From positions 868,001 to 932,000 of the forward strand of contig NJPS01000079.1 of the NCBI GenBank assembly GCA_002946415.1: a stretch of DNA of 64,000 nucleotides, given 5' to 3'. Shown piece by piece: positions 45,304 to 57,791 of this stretch. This DNA is from Rutstroemia sp. NJR-2017a BVV2 (taxonomy: Eukaryota; Ascomycota; Leotiomycetes; Helotiales; Rutstroemiaceae). The stretch's first letter is position 1; each line of letters begins with the position of its first letter. The notes beneath the pieces were generated by a model. It did not search any database. It saw only the letters and a list, made by a program, of their open reading frames with translations, and was not told the origin of the DNA. Both the position numbers and the translations under genes were made by a program.

Positions 45304-45751
45304 GTTGGGCTGAGGTGTGCGCTTGGGGAATGGGGGTTGTGAGGATGAGCTGCTTGCAAAGGAGAATAGGGGAAAATGTGTGTGTGATGGCTTAGTTGTG
45401 GGAAAAATTGGAATGGAATGGAGGCTCTTGGCCGTTTAGCTAGACTGTGTGGTAGATGTAGTTTGACTGGTATGAGAATCAACTGTTTCAGCGCCGCAGT
45501 GAGCCTTTTTGTATTTTGCTATGTGAGTGATTGAGTTACGGTGTGAGTGAATGTTTAATATAGCTATAGTATATCACAACACTGTGCCGCCTAGCTAACT
45601 AGCTACAATACTGTATGCGAGGGGGTATCAGTCATCTGATGAAGTATCTTCATCATATCATATCATCACTTCGTTGTTATTAAACCACTTACCTGCCACG
45701 CCCGCAGTTAAGTTAAGTCAATCCCCTTCTTCCTTTTACAAAAAGATCTTT
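45304..45751. other. Convergent 3' region
   Basis: Spacer of about 450 bp between the AcrB-like stop and the metallophosphoesterase stop. A run of ATCATATCATATCATC lies at about 45651-45666. No gene seen. Confidence 0.45.
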
Positions 45752-47163
45752 CTATTCCCAAACAGGTAAATCGATATCAACAACAATCGGCTTGTTGAAT
45801 GTTTTGCCTCTTCCCCCGGGGCCGCTCCCGCTATGCGGCCAGCTTCGTCCCATGATCGCGGCGTTGACGATGCATGTTTCCTTGCGGCCTAGGCGGTTGG
45901 AGAGCGGGTCTGAGGGTGAGGAAGGGGGAGGGGGTGAGAATGAGGTGGAGGTGGAGGTGAAGCTGGTGATACTTGGGTCTGGGTTTGGGTGGGGGTTTAT
46001 GTGTGCAAGGCTGCGCCGGGGGCGATATTTATCTCGCTGGCGGGGTTTAGCATCAGAGTCTAGGTCCGCGTCCAAGTTGGTGCTAGCACCCGCCAGCAAA
46101 GTCCGACGCTGCTCCGCTTCTCCATCCACCACAACCTGCATACCATCACTTGATTCACCCTCCTTCCAATCCCCCACCCCCGCCCCATCATTCTCAAACC
46201 CCGACCGAGCACTCAAATCCACAACCGACATTTTCTTATTCCCCCTCCCCGGATCCTCCCACCGTCTCACGCTCTCTTCCCCATACATCTCTTTCCCTTC
46301 CAGATCCCAGCGCACGATCTCCGCTCCCCGCCCCTCGTGCACATGCCCACAGACCGCGAGCCGCGGACGTACGCGCCAGAGGGCTTTGCGCAGATCTTCG
46401 CAACCGACGGGCCGGGCGTCGGAGCGCGCGTCGAGATGGGAGTGGGGGGGTGTGTGCGTGATGAAGATGTCGGTGTCGAGGGGGATGGCGTTCCAGATGG
46501 GGGACGGGGGAGGGTAGCTGAATGCTCCCCAGGGAGAGGATGCGGATGCGGATGCGGATGCGGAGGCGGGGGAGAAGGGAGAGCCGAAGATTCGGAAGGT
46601 GGTGTGTGGGCCGGTGGGGGAGAGGAGGTTGATTTCGGCGCCGGAGTGGGAGAGGTAGAGGATGGAGGGGGAGGAGGTTAGGAGGGAGAGGGAGAGGGAG
46701 TGTTGGTGGGACTGCTGGTGCTGGGTGGGGAATTCGGAGTCGAGGCTTGTGTCGTGGTTACCTTTCAGGAGAAGGGGGTGCATGAATTAGCTAGTGATGT
46801 TGAGCTGTACGAAGTATATTTTCTTTTAATAGCATGACATGCATGGTATAAGAAGAAAGGAAACCCCGGCGAGGTGCAATGACGTACGTACGTACCGGCA
46901 ACGATGATCTTGGCTTCGAAGTCGGCGTCTTCGATCCATTTGAGGGTTTTCTGCAGCTCCGAGAAGCTGCCTTGGTTGGTGAGGTCGCCGGCATGGAGGA
47001 GCACGTCGCCGCGGGGAAGCTGGAATGAACTGGGTGCGGAAGCGTTGTGCGTGTCGGAGATGCAGACGAAGCGGGTTTTGCGCATGCGTGGTGGTGGGTG
47101 CGGGATGCGGTTTGGAGAGATTGCGGACTCGGGAGGGCTGGGGGATGGGGATGATTCGGGCAT
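45752..47163 (-). CDS. Calcineurin-like metallophosphoesterase (MPPED/239FB type)
   Basis: Two exons, 46896-47163 and 45752-46761, with a 134-nt phase-1 intron (GTACGT...AAAG), give 425 residues. The start MPESSPSPSP at 47163 is preferred to frames extending upstream. Metal-binding blocks appear in order: VCISDTHN, GDVLLHAGDLTNQG, the GNHDTS block made exactly at the splice junction, and VCGHVHEGRGAE. These are the GDxH-like, GDxxD-like, GNH and GHxH signatures of the family. The middle of exon 2 has an SASASASA run encoded by a GGATGC repeat, and a long disordered insertion after the GHVH block before a conserved-looking end (CIVNAAIMGRSW). It probably acts as a metal-dependent phosphodiesterase; the substrate is unknown. 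Confidence 0.88.
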
Positions 47164-48390
47164 ATTGGAGCATGGTGAAATGGAGGTGTGAAATTGAGTG
47201 GTCTTCCTTACCTGTCGACAATGAGGAGAAAGTTGTTCAGTTGTGTTGTGGCCTTGCCGTGTGGATGGGTGAGTCAGGTGTGCACTTGTTGAGAAGGCAG
47301 AAAACCCACCACCCATTGCCATCTAGCCTCCATGAATCAATAAGTATATCCTCATCTTTCCCACTCTTCGGAGAAATGATAGATTAATCCCACCAAAACG
47401 GTCCTCAATTGGTACCAGTGTCAATGATCTTCGACCGTTTGATTGATTCTCGAAATTACACAAAATGTTGGTCCTCCAATGCACAAGTAAAATTCCACAG
47501 TACCCTAGCTAGCCTCATCAAACTGTCAGGGTTCATTTTGCCTTCGACCCTTCGCTGTCCAACCAATTCGTCGCAAACATCTGGGATTCTGGGCATGGAC
47601 ATCGGCATCGGCAGCAACGTCGAGCTAATTCTCCTTTCGCGGTGAAAAAAGACAAAACGAGACCGGACGAGATTACTTACAGCATAAACCCATCCGCGGA
47701 CCTGGCATTTATCGCTGTTTCCATGGTCCAGGTCAAGGTCCAAGGTACTACCTCCAACTGTCGTAGCTACCTAATCACTTGTTCTGTCTAATACAACTAC
47801 AACCTTATGCGAAGGTACTTTTAGTGCTTTTGCGTGTTTCTATCCCAAACCTGCGATACTTCTTTTCTTCTTCTCCTTCTCCTTCGTCTTCTTCTCCTGC
47901 GTCTTCGGCTTCTCCGTGCGTTCTAGCCATCCAACGACCTTCACCGGTCATAAAGTCTCAGTGCAGACGGATGTTGGCCGGGAACTTTTACTCACTGTAC
48001 AGAGCACGCACCCTACGTCCGCATAATACATTCAACACTGCCGTACTGCAGACGCACGTCCTTACTCACGACATTCACTAAAAGGAAACTCTTTCTCCCC
48101 TATTTCTATCCCACTGTTCGAAGAGAGCCCTGGAGCTTTCGTCTGCGATTGAGCTTTCTCTTCTGGAATCTTGCCATATAAGGATTCGGCACAATTGGTG
48201 AATAAGGAGCTTCTCGACCCAATTTCAAGATCCTGGCGAGCTTCATATAATTTCATCTACACGTACAGTATCCAGTGGCGATAAGGAAGACCTGTTATAC
48301 GGCAATTCGAAACAGATCTAAGAAGTTGGAGTCCTTGATAGGTGGAAGGAGCATTTCATTTTGGACTTGGGTTCGCGATATCGGGACAGG
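47164..48390. promoter_or_regulatory. Divergent intergenic region
   Basis: 1.2 kb between two divergent genes. A GTAAGG donor-like site at about 47210 on the minus strand could be part of a 5' UTR intron of the phosphoesterase. A CTTCTTCTCC microsatellite-like run occurs at about 47863-47912. No gene called. Confidence 0.4.
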
Positions 48391-50129
48391 ATGGCTGCGG
48401 TCACTACCACGCAGGCCCATACGTCGTTGACTCCTCCGAGCAGTTCTCATGGTCAGGATTCATGGAATTATTCAGTGCCAGCTCATCCCGAGGTAAATGA
48501 TCTAGAATTCTACGTTTGCTAATCGCGAAATGATGCTAATGCCGGGTTCTTCCTTAGCCCTCTCCCACCGCCGAATACCAGCATGCTCGACAATTCTCAC
48601 AAACGAATGGCTACGGCATGCGACCAAGTACGGACACTTTTGGTGCTCGTGGTACGGAATCTAATCATCTAGCACCTGCTCGCGTAAATGCTTTAAATCG
48701 ACACGATAGTAGTATCAGCGATACACCAAGTGCTCCCGACAGTCTGCTTGAGATGTATGGAAACAACAAGTACGGCCACCACAACATGGATTCTGCGGAG
48801 GGGAAAGAAGTCAATGGAGTAGGGTACGAGAAAGAGGACCCCGAAAATTCGAGATGGATTCATAGGGATAAACTGGCCAAGATTGAGAGTGAGGAATTAC
48901 AGGCGGCTGGGATAGTATTACCGCGACCAAGGACGGCGAGCAGATCTAGTCGGAGATCGCGCAGTCGAGATCAACCCAATGGACAGCGGCGACAAAGGGT
49001 TGGGACATTTTCGGCTGAGGACGTTGAGAATGATCCGCATAATGCTTGGGATTTGCGCCTTCCTGAAGAAGTTGCGGAAGACAATGGGAATTATCGAGAT
49101 TTCGGTGGTAAGCCCATTTCAAGGATTCCAGTTTCGAAGACAAGCCCTCTGCCGATTCCTATGGACTATCTCGAACGCGACACGCCTATACCTCGTAAAG
49201 CTAGTGGCAACTGGTATGACGACGAAACCGCGTCGATTTCGAAAGTAAGAGGAAGAAGTCATAGTGTCAAGAGTTCTTTCGCGCTGGATGAGGCATCTAA
49301 TTCGCAACCGTCGGCGCCTGTGCCTGTGCCTACAGGAGCATCAACACCCGCTCGAAAGTCGCCCATCGAAGCTTCTCCCACCAAGAAAACACATAAACGT
49401 AAAGGCTCTATCGGTGCAAACGCTGCACTGCCTTCCGGCCCGAATGATAGACCTAGGCAAACATCGACTCAAAGACACAAACAGAAATCGTCCACATCGG
49501 ACCCACGTCCGAAAACTCGATCTGGGGATCTAATGATAACTAGCAGCACAAAACGACCAGAGGGGGACCCACCGTGGTTGGCTACTATGTACAAACCGGA
49601 TCCTCGATTACCGCCTGATCAGCAAGTTATCCCAACTCATGCGAAGCGCATGCAGCAAGAACAGTGGGAGAAGGAAGGGAAGTTTGGAAATGTTTACGAC
49701 ACGTCATTTAGACCGTTGAATCAAGAAGAATTCCGACCACGGCCGAATTCTTTACCACCATCTCCCGATGCGCCGTCAGAAAACGAGGAGCCAAAACCGG
49801 AAGCGGAACCAGAAGCGGAGTCAGAACCAGCTCCAGAATGGCCACTCTCAGCCCAGAAATCCCCGAAACTTTCCGAACCGCCTGCATCAGTATCGCCTGT
49901 ATCACCTGTGTCTCCGATGTCCCCTGTGTCACCAGTTTCTCCCCGCTCGCCGACTTTAAGTACAGGTGGACGATCGATGTCCGGAGCAGCAGGCGGAAGC
50001 TACAGCACTATGCCTAAGATCCACACGGGCAAACCCCAAGGCGTCAATATACCTGACCCTAAACCGTCATCAATACGCGTTCCGGATACTCCCGAGTCGA
50101 ACAAGAAAGGTTGCTGTGCTGTCATGTAG
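48391..50129 (+). CDS. teaR: TeaA-receptor-like polarity protein with CAAX prenylation box
   Basis: Exon 1 is 48391-48492 and exon 2 is 48558-50129, with a 65-nt intron; the product is 557 residues. It is mostly disordered and basic. A central conserved-looking part reads PWLATMYKPDPRLPPDQQ, then HAKRMQQEQWEKEGKFG. Near the C-terminus is a run of SPVSP repeats (about 478-498). The protein ends KKGCCAVM, a CAAX motif (Cys-Ala-Val-Met), so the tail Cys is likely farnesylated and the protein held at the plasma membrane. Size, composition and CAAX end match TeaR/Mod5, the receptor that captures the microtubule-carried polarity marker TeaA at hyphal tips. Confidence 0.8.
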
Positions 50130-51973
50130 ATCTCTCTGTTCGGAACACCAAGTCTTATTTTATTTTTCTTTTGTGTAAATTGATTGGGGTCATCAGTCGG
50201 GCATGCAGAGCAAGCAAGCAAGCAAGCTTTATGGCGTTCTGGGCGTTTTTGTGTGTGTGTGTTAAGCTGCTGCGAGGCAAGACTGGGTCTGAGCGATCAT
50301 TGAAAGTTTTTCCTTTCGTTTTTGAAATATCATACTACTACTGCTACAAAATTCTAGTGTTTTTAAGGTTATCTCGTTTCCGTTGCGGCATGGATTGCTT
50401 TCCTCGTTTGTTCGTTCGTTGGTTTGCGCTGTGGGGCTGGGGAGTTGATATTGCAATGCGATGCGATGTTCATTTCTGGCTTTGTGGTGGAAGCGATGAT
50501 TGGATTCTCGTTGGATTGTGCGTGTGGCTGGAAGGGAGGGGCAGGGGATGTAGGAGGGGAGAGAATGGGAGCGGGGAGGACAAGAGAGAAGAGAACAAAA
50601 GAGGAGAGAAGGAGAGACAGGAGAAAAAAGACAAGAAGAAAGGATGGGCGGAATCGATGACGAATTTTATGACTTGAACCTTTTTTTTTGCCTGCATGTT
50701 TCCTTTTGAACTTTTGGCTGTTTGTTTGTTTGTCTCTGCATTATTACATATCTGCCTGCGACTTTGTGTTTCTTTTGTATTTATCGGATGGATGGATGGA
50801 GAAAGGGAACAGAATGAAAGATATGAGGGAGTGAGGGAAGAAAGAAGGGAAGAAGGAAAGAATATGGGGCGGCTTTGGTCTTTGTGCCTGCGTGTTTTGG
50901 TAATGCTGATTCCCTCTAGATGGATGGATTGAGTGAGTGAGTCCGAGATGGGTGGAAGAGGGGAGAGAAGTGGCTTGAGAGGGAAGTGAGTCTAAACCAT
51001 GGGAAGGGGAGGGGTATAAGATACCGGATGAAGTCTATCGTCGGAGGTGGTTGGGGACTAGCAGATTCCTTGAAATATGGAGCGGAGGAGGATAGAGATA
51101 CAGAGGAAGCAAAGGGGAGCAGAACAGTGGAGAGAAAGTCACCGAATGGATAGTCTACTTTTTGTTATCTTTTTTTTTTCGAAGTTGATTGATTCATTGA
51201 TTGATTGATACCTCATACCTGCTTGCGGCTTGATGCGCATGTGGAAGCGAGTGTTTTTTTGTATTTTAGGGGATGGGGAGGTGGAGAGATGGAGGGACGG
51301 AGGGAGGGAGGGAGGGAGGGAGGGAGGGAAGGGGGAAGAAGAGGAGGTATATAGGGCGGGCGATATATGTGCTGGGAGAGGAGATGGGTGGATGGAGGGG
51401 AAGGAGGAGTGACAGTGGGAGTGTGAAAGCAAGGTGGGTAGGATGGATGACATGCAGATTAGAGATAGTGAGGAGACAATACAATGAGAATCAAAACTTG
51501 CATGTATCTGTGTTCGAAAGCGTATGTCTTGTGATCATGTATACGTACCAGTTGTGAGGCTTAGAAACCATGGCACTCGTGGAGTTTGGTGGTGGCACAT
51601 CCAAATTTACTTCACTACTGCTCAACTACTCAAAAATCAGAAAGTTGCGATATTAGTATCTGGCTAATTCTGATTCATAGATCTGCTTCAGGAGTATATT
51701 TGGGTGTAATGAGAGTTATTTTGCGAAGTGTTTAGATCTATCTGTTGGTAGAGTTAAAAGGGTGGTGACACGGTCGATACTTTAGTCGCCTTGGATACAA
51801 GGTTTCAACAGCTTCTCTGAATATATAAGTAGGCCTTCAGCCCCACTTTGATTTCGTTTCTCGTTCTATTCATCGCCCTATAGGTAGCTATATCGCTATT
51901 TTTATTCCCTTCGGCTTTCTATTGCTTCTACTTTATCTAATTAGTTGATCTTCTAACTTGGTTTTTATTAACT
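50130..51973. other. Intergenic region rich in G and A runs
   Basis: 1.84 kb with no supported gene. It contains an AAGC tetranucleotide run (about 50208-50226), long purine-rich stretches (50540-51130), and a GGGA/GGAG tract at about 51296-51331 that could form a G-quadruplex. Long frames here are composition artefacts. Confidence 0.5.
51296..51331 (+). repeat. GGGA microsatellite
   Basis: Nine or so GGGA-type units in a row within a wider G/A-rich region. Four or more G-tracts on the plus strand meet the simple G-quadruplex pattern. Confidence 0.8.
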
Positions 51974-54065
51974 ATGTTATTCGGCCATGCTCACCGCAGC
52001 TGTATATCAGATTTCTTATCACACGCTCGAGACTGTCCTGAATGTGAATTGCTACTCCGAGTAATTGAACATTATAAGCCAGACTGGATACACAAGCAGA
52101 GGTTTCGCCGTCGTTTTATTATTATTAAGGTCTATCGCCATAAACATCGCCCTACCACCATTAAATTATACGAGCAGAAAGTTGGGGAGTCACGAGCATT
52201 AGATACGTTCGAGTTGCTACGCCATCCTTTAGGTATGATATTTCTACTTTAGGGGCCCATTGTTATTAGAAAGAGTTTATAGCTCGGTTAATTTCTATAA
52301 TGTGAACCGAACGAGCTCTCGGTGCTAACTTTTAATAGAGGAGACGTTTTACGATGCCAGGCAGGGTTCATATCTTGGATCTACTCTTAAACAAAGCTTG
52401 GATATAATTCCAGATTCGGGATCAGACAGAGCTTTCGATCGAGCCACAAAATGGTTATCTCGCTGTCTTTCTGACGATGATGAGAAGTGCGGCAGTACTA
52501 TTCCAGAATATGTGCCACGAAGATTGCTTAACCTTGGGTTGAGCAATGAAAACCACGATCTTATTCTCTTTGAACCCACGGAGCCAGTGCATTATGTTTG
52601 TCTAAGCTATTGTTGGGGACCTGATGTAGACGATGTATTGACGACGACAACTGAGAATTTGAAAGCACATTACCAAGGCATTCCACTTTCATCGCTACCA
52701 AAGACAATTTCTGATGCAGTTATCTTTTGTCGAGGGCTCAAGCTTCAATATTTATGGGTTGATTCTTTGTGCATCGTTCAGGATGATATACAGAGCTGGC
52801 TAGGTGATTCTGCTCAAATGAATGAGATATATTCCAATGCTCTTATCACTCTTGCGATAAAGGAGCCCGCCTCCTGTAAGACTGGCTTTCTGGGCAAGCA
52901 ACGGTTTGGCTCAGGATGGCAGGAGAAGTTGAACATTCAGGATCTGCCGGAAACAGCAGGTCCCGGGGACACATTCTTTATACGACCCTCTACTTATGAT
53001 CCGCCCGACGAACGTGAAAGATGTTCTTTGGACAAACGTGGCTGGTGCCTCCAAGAGAGTATTCTCTCAAAGCGGACATTATGTTTTGATGGCAACGAAA
53101 TGACCTGGGAATGTGCCAACAGAACAATTTGTGAGTGCGGACATACCTCTTGGGAAGAGCAACCGAAACGCTTTGTAGAATTAGGTCATATGTTGAAAAA
53201 TTCGCCAAACAATTCATTTAGCCTTTGGAGGAGACTCGTTGAGGAATACTCAGCCCGCCACCTCACAGATGATGGTGATAAGCTTATAGCGATATCGGCT
53301 TTAGCTAAACTCCTTCATAGTGGCTCCAGAAATTCCAAGAGTGAGCCTCCCACTTATCTGGCAGGACTATGGAGAGAGGATTTTCTACGCGGTCTTGCTT
53401 GGAGCGTGATTCAAACAAAAGATCACAGCTATCCGCGTAAATCAGCACCACAGTACCGTGCGCCGAGTTGGTCCTGGGCATCTGTTGACATGCCGGTTGA
53501 ATACAAGTTCGAAGTGGATCTCTTCGGATGGAAATATATAACAAGACTGTTAGGGAACTGCAATATTGATGATGTTGTTTCTGTTCCCATTGCGGCTTCG
53601 GATCCCACCGGCCCGGTGTCATCAGCATATGCTCGAATAACTGCACAACTGGCGTGTGTCTGCAGCCATAAGTTGCCACAGATGAACATATTTCCAGACC
53701 GACCAGACGAATTCGCTCATTGGGGAGACGACCAAGCTTCTCCATGCTGGATGCTATATCGCCCGAATTCCGAAGGACAGGATCAACTCGAGTCGTCCCG
53801 AGCCGACGCATCATACTATCTTCTTCGGCTGTTCACGCATGTTGTTGACGAGGAGGGAGATTTGACCTCTGTATCTCCGAAATCAATAACTTATGCGACC
53901 CCTGAAACCTGGTTCCTAATATTAAAGTGCTCCTCGATCGCGGAAGGTGCCTATGAACGAATCGGAGTTGGATATTGGAGGCAACGATCTGCGGGTTGGA
54001 AACGAAATATAGAATATTGTCCGCTTTTTGAAGGTTGCCAAACCAGAAGCATTAAGATCATGTAG
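51974..54065 (+). CDS. HET-domain protein (heterokaryon incompatibility family), copy 1
   Basis: Exon 1 is 51974-52232 and exon 2 is 52339-54065, with a 106-nt phase-1 intron ending in TAATAG; the product is 661 residues. The N-terminus has a CPEC cysteine pair (HARDCPECELL). The HET domain begins with YVCLSYCWGPDVDD, continues through LKLQYLWVDSLCIVQDD and QMNEIYSNALITLAI, and closes with RGWCLQESILSKRTLCF. The C-terminal half has an APSWSWASVD block typical of these proteins. HET domains act in fungal allorecognition and trigger programmed cell death when incompatible alleles meet. Second copy 6 kb downstream, same strand. Confidence 0.92.
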
Positions 54066-55294
54066 CCTTATGTAAGACTCCTCACGAATCTGATTTTGAT
54101 ACTAACTGACATCTAATGTATAAGTATGTGGGTCTATAATTTGGTTAAAGTTTGGTTTCAGTAGCTCGAGTTTAGCCTCGCTAGCACCTTTTGCAAGAAG
54201 GAAGAGCAGGACAAACACTGGAGTCCCAGAAATGCTGAGCGGAGTTGGACTTATTACGGCCTTGTCATTTCTTCAATTGATACGCAGGATATCGGTGACG
54301 GGATATGTTTCAAATTTCAATGGATTGCAGGATGTAATGCAGATGGGGTGGATGGGAACTGCGACTGGCCTTATATGTCTAGATGATTATGATTGAACTG
54401 TTCTGCGGTGTCTTGGTGGCTATGAGATTACTGCTATGGATGGTGGAGTGAGGTAAGTTTCGTATCGTATTGATCTGTTTCCATCGTGATGTCATCGATT
54501 ATGAAGTTGATAGTCGAGTTCCAAATATTCGTACTTTTTCGAATGAATGTCCTAGAGAGTCCGGGACATTGCAAATTGTTGATTGTTCAATTAGTAATTT
54601 TCACGGTGTTTCCGTTGGCCTACTATTTCTGAGCTGGAGAAGCATTTCTAATATGTGGCTCGGTCAACCTGACATCAATGATCAATCCAATATCCTGTAT
54701 ATGGTAACAAAGGTTAACATGTTACCAAGAAACCTTAGGCTCGGTACCTATATGGCCACGTAGAACCCCTAGGGCCCAGAGGATCTGCGGGTCTAAAGGC
54801 TAGGTTCTATAGGTCCATTAAATCCGAGGACTCAGCGAGGAGATGAAGATCTATTTAAATGGAATATACTTCCTTAGTATATGGGGTTATGTGCTCAACT
54901 CAAATAATATCCTCAGTACGATGGCGATACTACCGACACAACGCAGTTCCCTGCTTACACTCTACAATATAAGCCCAATGTCCTAGTCGTCACTTTCACA
55001 CGATAACTAGCAGTTGGGTCGGACATATCACATTGGTAAACGCCGTGTATACGGAGAGAGTAAATGAGCGAGCTACTACAACAACTTCGTCGAGTATGCT
55101 CTTCGACTCGCCGTTATTTGTGTACGTATCTAGATTAAGATGAATCATATACTTCTGAACCTTAATAAGCAGAACCAATTCCTTCATCTTCTCACCATCA
55201 AACCCCTTTCAATGTCTTGTTGTTCCCGAGCATGTTGAATGACTCGTCTGTCCTACGCAGCGAAATTTCCACGAATTTGTGAAGTATGCTTCTT
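54066..55294. other. Intergenic region, no gene seen
   Basis: About 1.2 kb between the first HET gene and the 3' end of the hydrophobin. Only one moderately long frame (54470-54763, plus) exists, without domain content. Confidence 0.45.
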
Positions 55295-55767
55295 CTAGCG
55301 TTCAGCTGCCCCGCTGCAAAGTCCGGTGCCATCAAGCTATTAGCGGAATATCAGTAAGCCATAATTACTCAAGAAGCACATAGCGAGAGCTGGAAACATA
55401 CAGCAATAACAGCGCAGCATAGTGGAATCTTATCTAAAGTAAGGCAAGCTTGCTCATATTGTTTAATGCTGGTGATCGTGTCTCCGCCGGGAACAGCTGT
55501 GAAGATTGTCAGCTATTTGTCTCGTAGTGCATAGACACAGAATCAGAGCGGACGCTAGTACTTACTTTTACATGAAGTTGCAGCGAAAACTACATTTATA
55601 ACATCCGCTTGAGGGATGCAGCAGTATGGGTTGGTGAATCCAGCGGTGGTGCAAAAATCACTGGCCTGTCGCCTTGCCAGTGTGAGGTCGCCAGAGACTA
55701 GGGTTGATCTTCCAGTTACCAAGGCAGCTGCAGTAGACGCAAGAGTGAAGACATGAAAGAGATACAT
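55295..55767 (-). CDS. Class II hydrophobin-like secreted protein
   Basis: Three exons: 55566-55767, 55402-55496 and 55295-55336, joined in frame to 112 residues. A signal peptide of about 18 residues (FHVFTLASTAAAL) is followed by a mature part with eight cysteines at 39, 49, 50, 66, 85, 94, 95 and 106. The order C-CC-C-C-CC-C is the hydrophobin signature. Spacings of 9, 8 and 10 match class II; the CC-to-C loop (15) and the next gap (18) are longer than the usual 11 and 16. The tiny last exon supplies the final Cys in LDGTGLCSG. Hydrophobins coat aerial hyphae and spores with an amphipathic film. The gene could not be seen without splicing: the first exon frame ends within two codons of the donor. 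Confidence 0.85.
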
Positions 55768-57791
55768 GTTTGATTGAAGATGGTATGAAGTTGGAGCGGA
55801 GGATTTAATATCTATAAGAATGGAATAATGTAATGTATTGGGTGTTGATAGGATTCAATCTGAACTTTTGAAGTTAAGGGAATCTTCTCACCTTTTTATC
55901 TGCCCCCATTGCCTCGATCCCCCACTGTAAGGTCTAGAAGTATGAACTATTGATCTTTCATGACCGCATGCTCCGGCTGCTCTTGGAGAGGGGCGGGATG
56001 CTTCCGATCTTCTCGTTGAGAAATGAAAAGTCTATTGGCTTCGAGATATTCACACACCATCTCTATGCATGCAGCAGACTTGATTTGAAGAGCTATTACG
56101 TAGTATCCTGTCCACCCCATGGGACCGTACTGTCCGTACAATATGGCACCTTCTTCATACAGAGGCATGTGCTTCTTGTCCTAATCCCAAGTAATATCAT
56201 CAAACGGCCGAAGAGATCCACGTTGAAGCGGCAGGATTTTCAGCTCGTTGGAGACGAGGTGAATGACTTTTCACCCTGGAGCAACAGCATTTCCGAGGCA
56301 AATCTCGATGGGCTTTACCTAAGGCCCATAAGAATCCCATCTCCTTTTCCATTTTCTCTCTAATGGCAATCAACCCGCTTTCCTTGACACCAGTCTGAGA
56401 ATAATACCCAATCGCTACTAGCGATTGGGTATGGCACATTTAACGTAGTATAAAAAGATATGAATTTATGCAATGCCGGGCATCACAGGTTAGCAGCTTT
56501 AGCCTCCCCGCATCTTTGCGTCAAGTTACAATGTATGATAGATTTCAGCTCTTAATCCACACAAAACACGCGCGATTTCCTGCAGCTGATGTCTCCTACC
56601 TCTTATGGACAAGGATGCCAAGCGAACGCCTCCACGTGGGAGGAGATCATGAGGGGAAAACGCAAAAGGCTGCCTTTGAAATATTGTCGATATGAATACT
56701 GGAACTCTGATTGGCTAACGGTTGCAACGGAGAGTTACTCCGGACTTTTGCTAATGTATATATGCATGTCAGCAAAACGAGGTAGACCAGAGGTAGACTA
56801 TGATATTTTTGGTGTTGTGCTGGGCCGCGCCAAAATCTAGATCTCTGCAGCTCGCCAAATCTAAATGTCCCTTGCGGGTAAGAGATTCAAAACTGCATCT
56901 CCAAGCAATTAATGAGAGTTGATAGTTTTAATTGGTGAGAAAAGTAAAGTAGCGGTTGAGATGATTACAACAGAATAAGAAATGGTGGGTGTTGAATGGT
57001 CAGAGATTTGTAGCATCGAGCTTCAGCGGTATGACTACCCGCAGCCACCAGATCATCGAATAGGTGAAAACCACGAGCAATGCTGCAGATTGAACGGAAA
57101 GAAGAAAGTATTCTAGAGAAGGATGAATTGAACTCCTCAATTTCTCCACGTGATAATTTCGAACCGTGTCTCACTCCTTTCGCCGAGCTGGAACATCTTC
57201 ATTTATATATCTAGAGGTTGTATTATCTAGGGGATGCGAGAAGCTGCGCATTTAAAGCTGGCAAAAGAGAAAACTCCACTAGGTGGCTGGGGCTGTTCTA
57301 TATCCCCTTACGTCCCAAGTTAATATACTTTTTTTTTTATAAAGATTAATTAGCCAATCAGATCGCTGGATTCTACTAAGATTTACTTAGTTTCTATATT
57401 GATGCTATAATACTTCTCAAAGCACTATATTCTTTTATAAAGAGCCTGAGGGAGGTTCTGATCTGCAGCCATTCAGGGGCGTGCACGGACTACATAAAAA
57501 GGCGTTAATGGGATCTTAGGGGATATATTGTGGCTGTGGTTAGTGCGCAAGTGGAGATGTGGCTAGAATTCTTCCCTTCAACTTACATCTTGTATTTTCT
57601 TTTCCTGATTCAACATATTACAGCAGCGATAGTATATCATCAGCATAGCTGGGAATCATTCTGTTCGTTTTATGTTTCCTTGGCCCAATTAAGTGTTGGC
57701 ACTGAGATTGCTTATTTAAAAGCAACGCGCCGTGCCCACGGTGCCGGCGAGGCGGTGAAGGATAACTACTTTATCTCTGCTCTTGACGGCC
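55768..57791. other. Intergenic region, no supported gene
   Basis: About 2.0 kb between the divergent hydrophobin and second HET gene. A perfect hairpin lies at 56404-56432 (separate entry) and a T-run at about 57330-57338. The open frames at 55950-56363 (plus) and 57530-57859 (plus) lack recognisable content. Confidence 0.45.
56404..56432. repeat. Perfect 13-bp inverted repeat with 3-nt loop
   Basis: ATACCCAATCGCT, loop ACT, then AGCGATTGGGTAT. All 13 arm bases pair. No coding frame spans it meaningfully. Confidence 0.9.

Noticed and set aside
45792..46517. 241-codon plus-strand frame
   Set aside because: Shadow of metallophosphoesterase exon 2, which has the metal-binding motifs.
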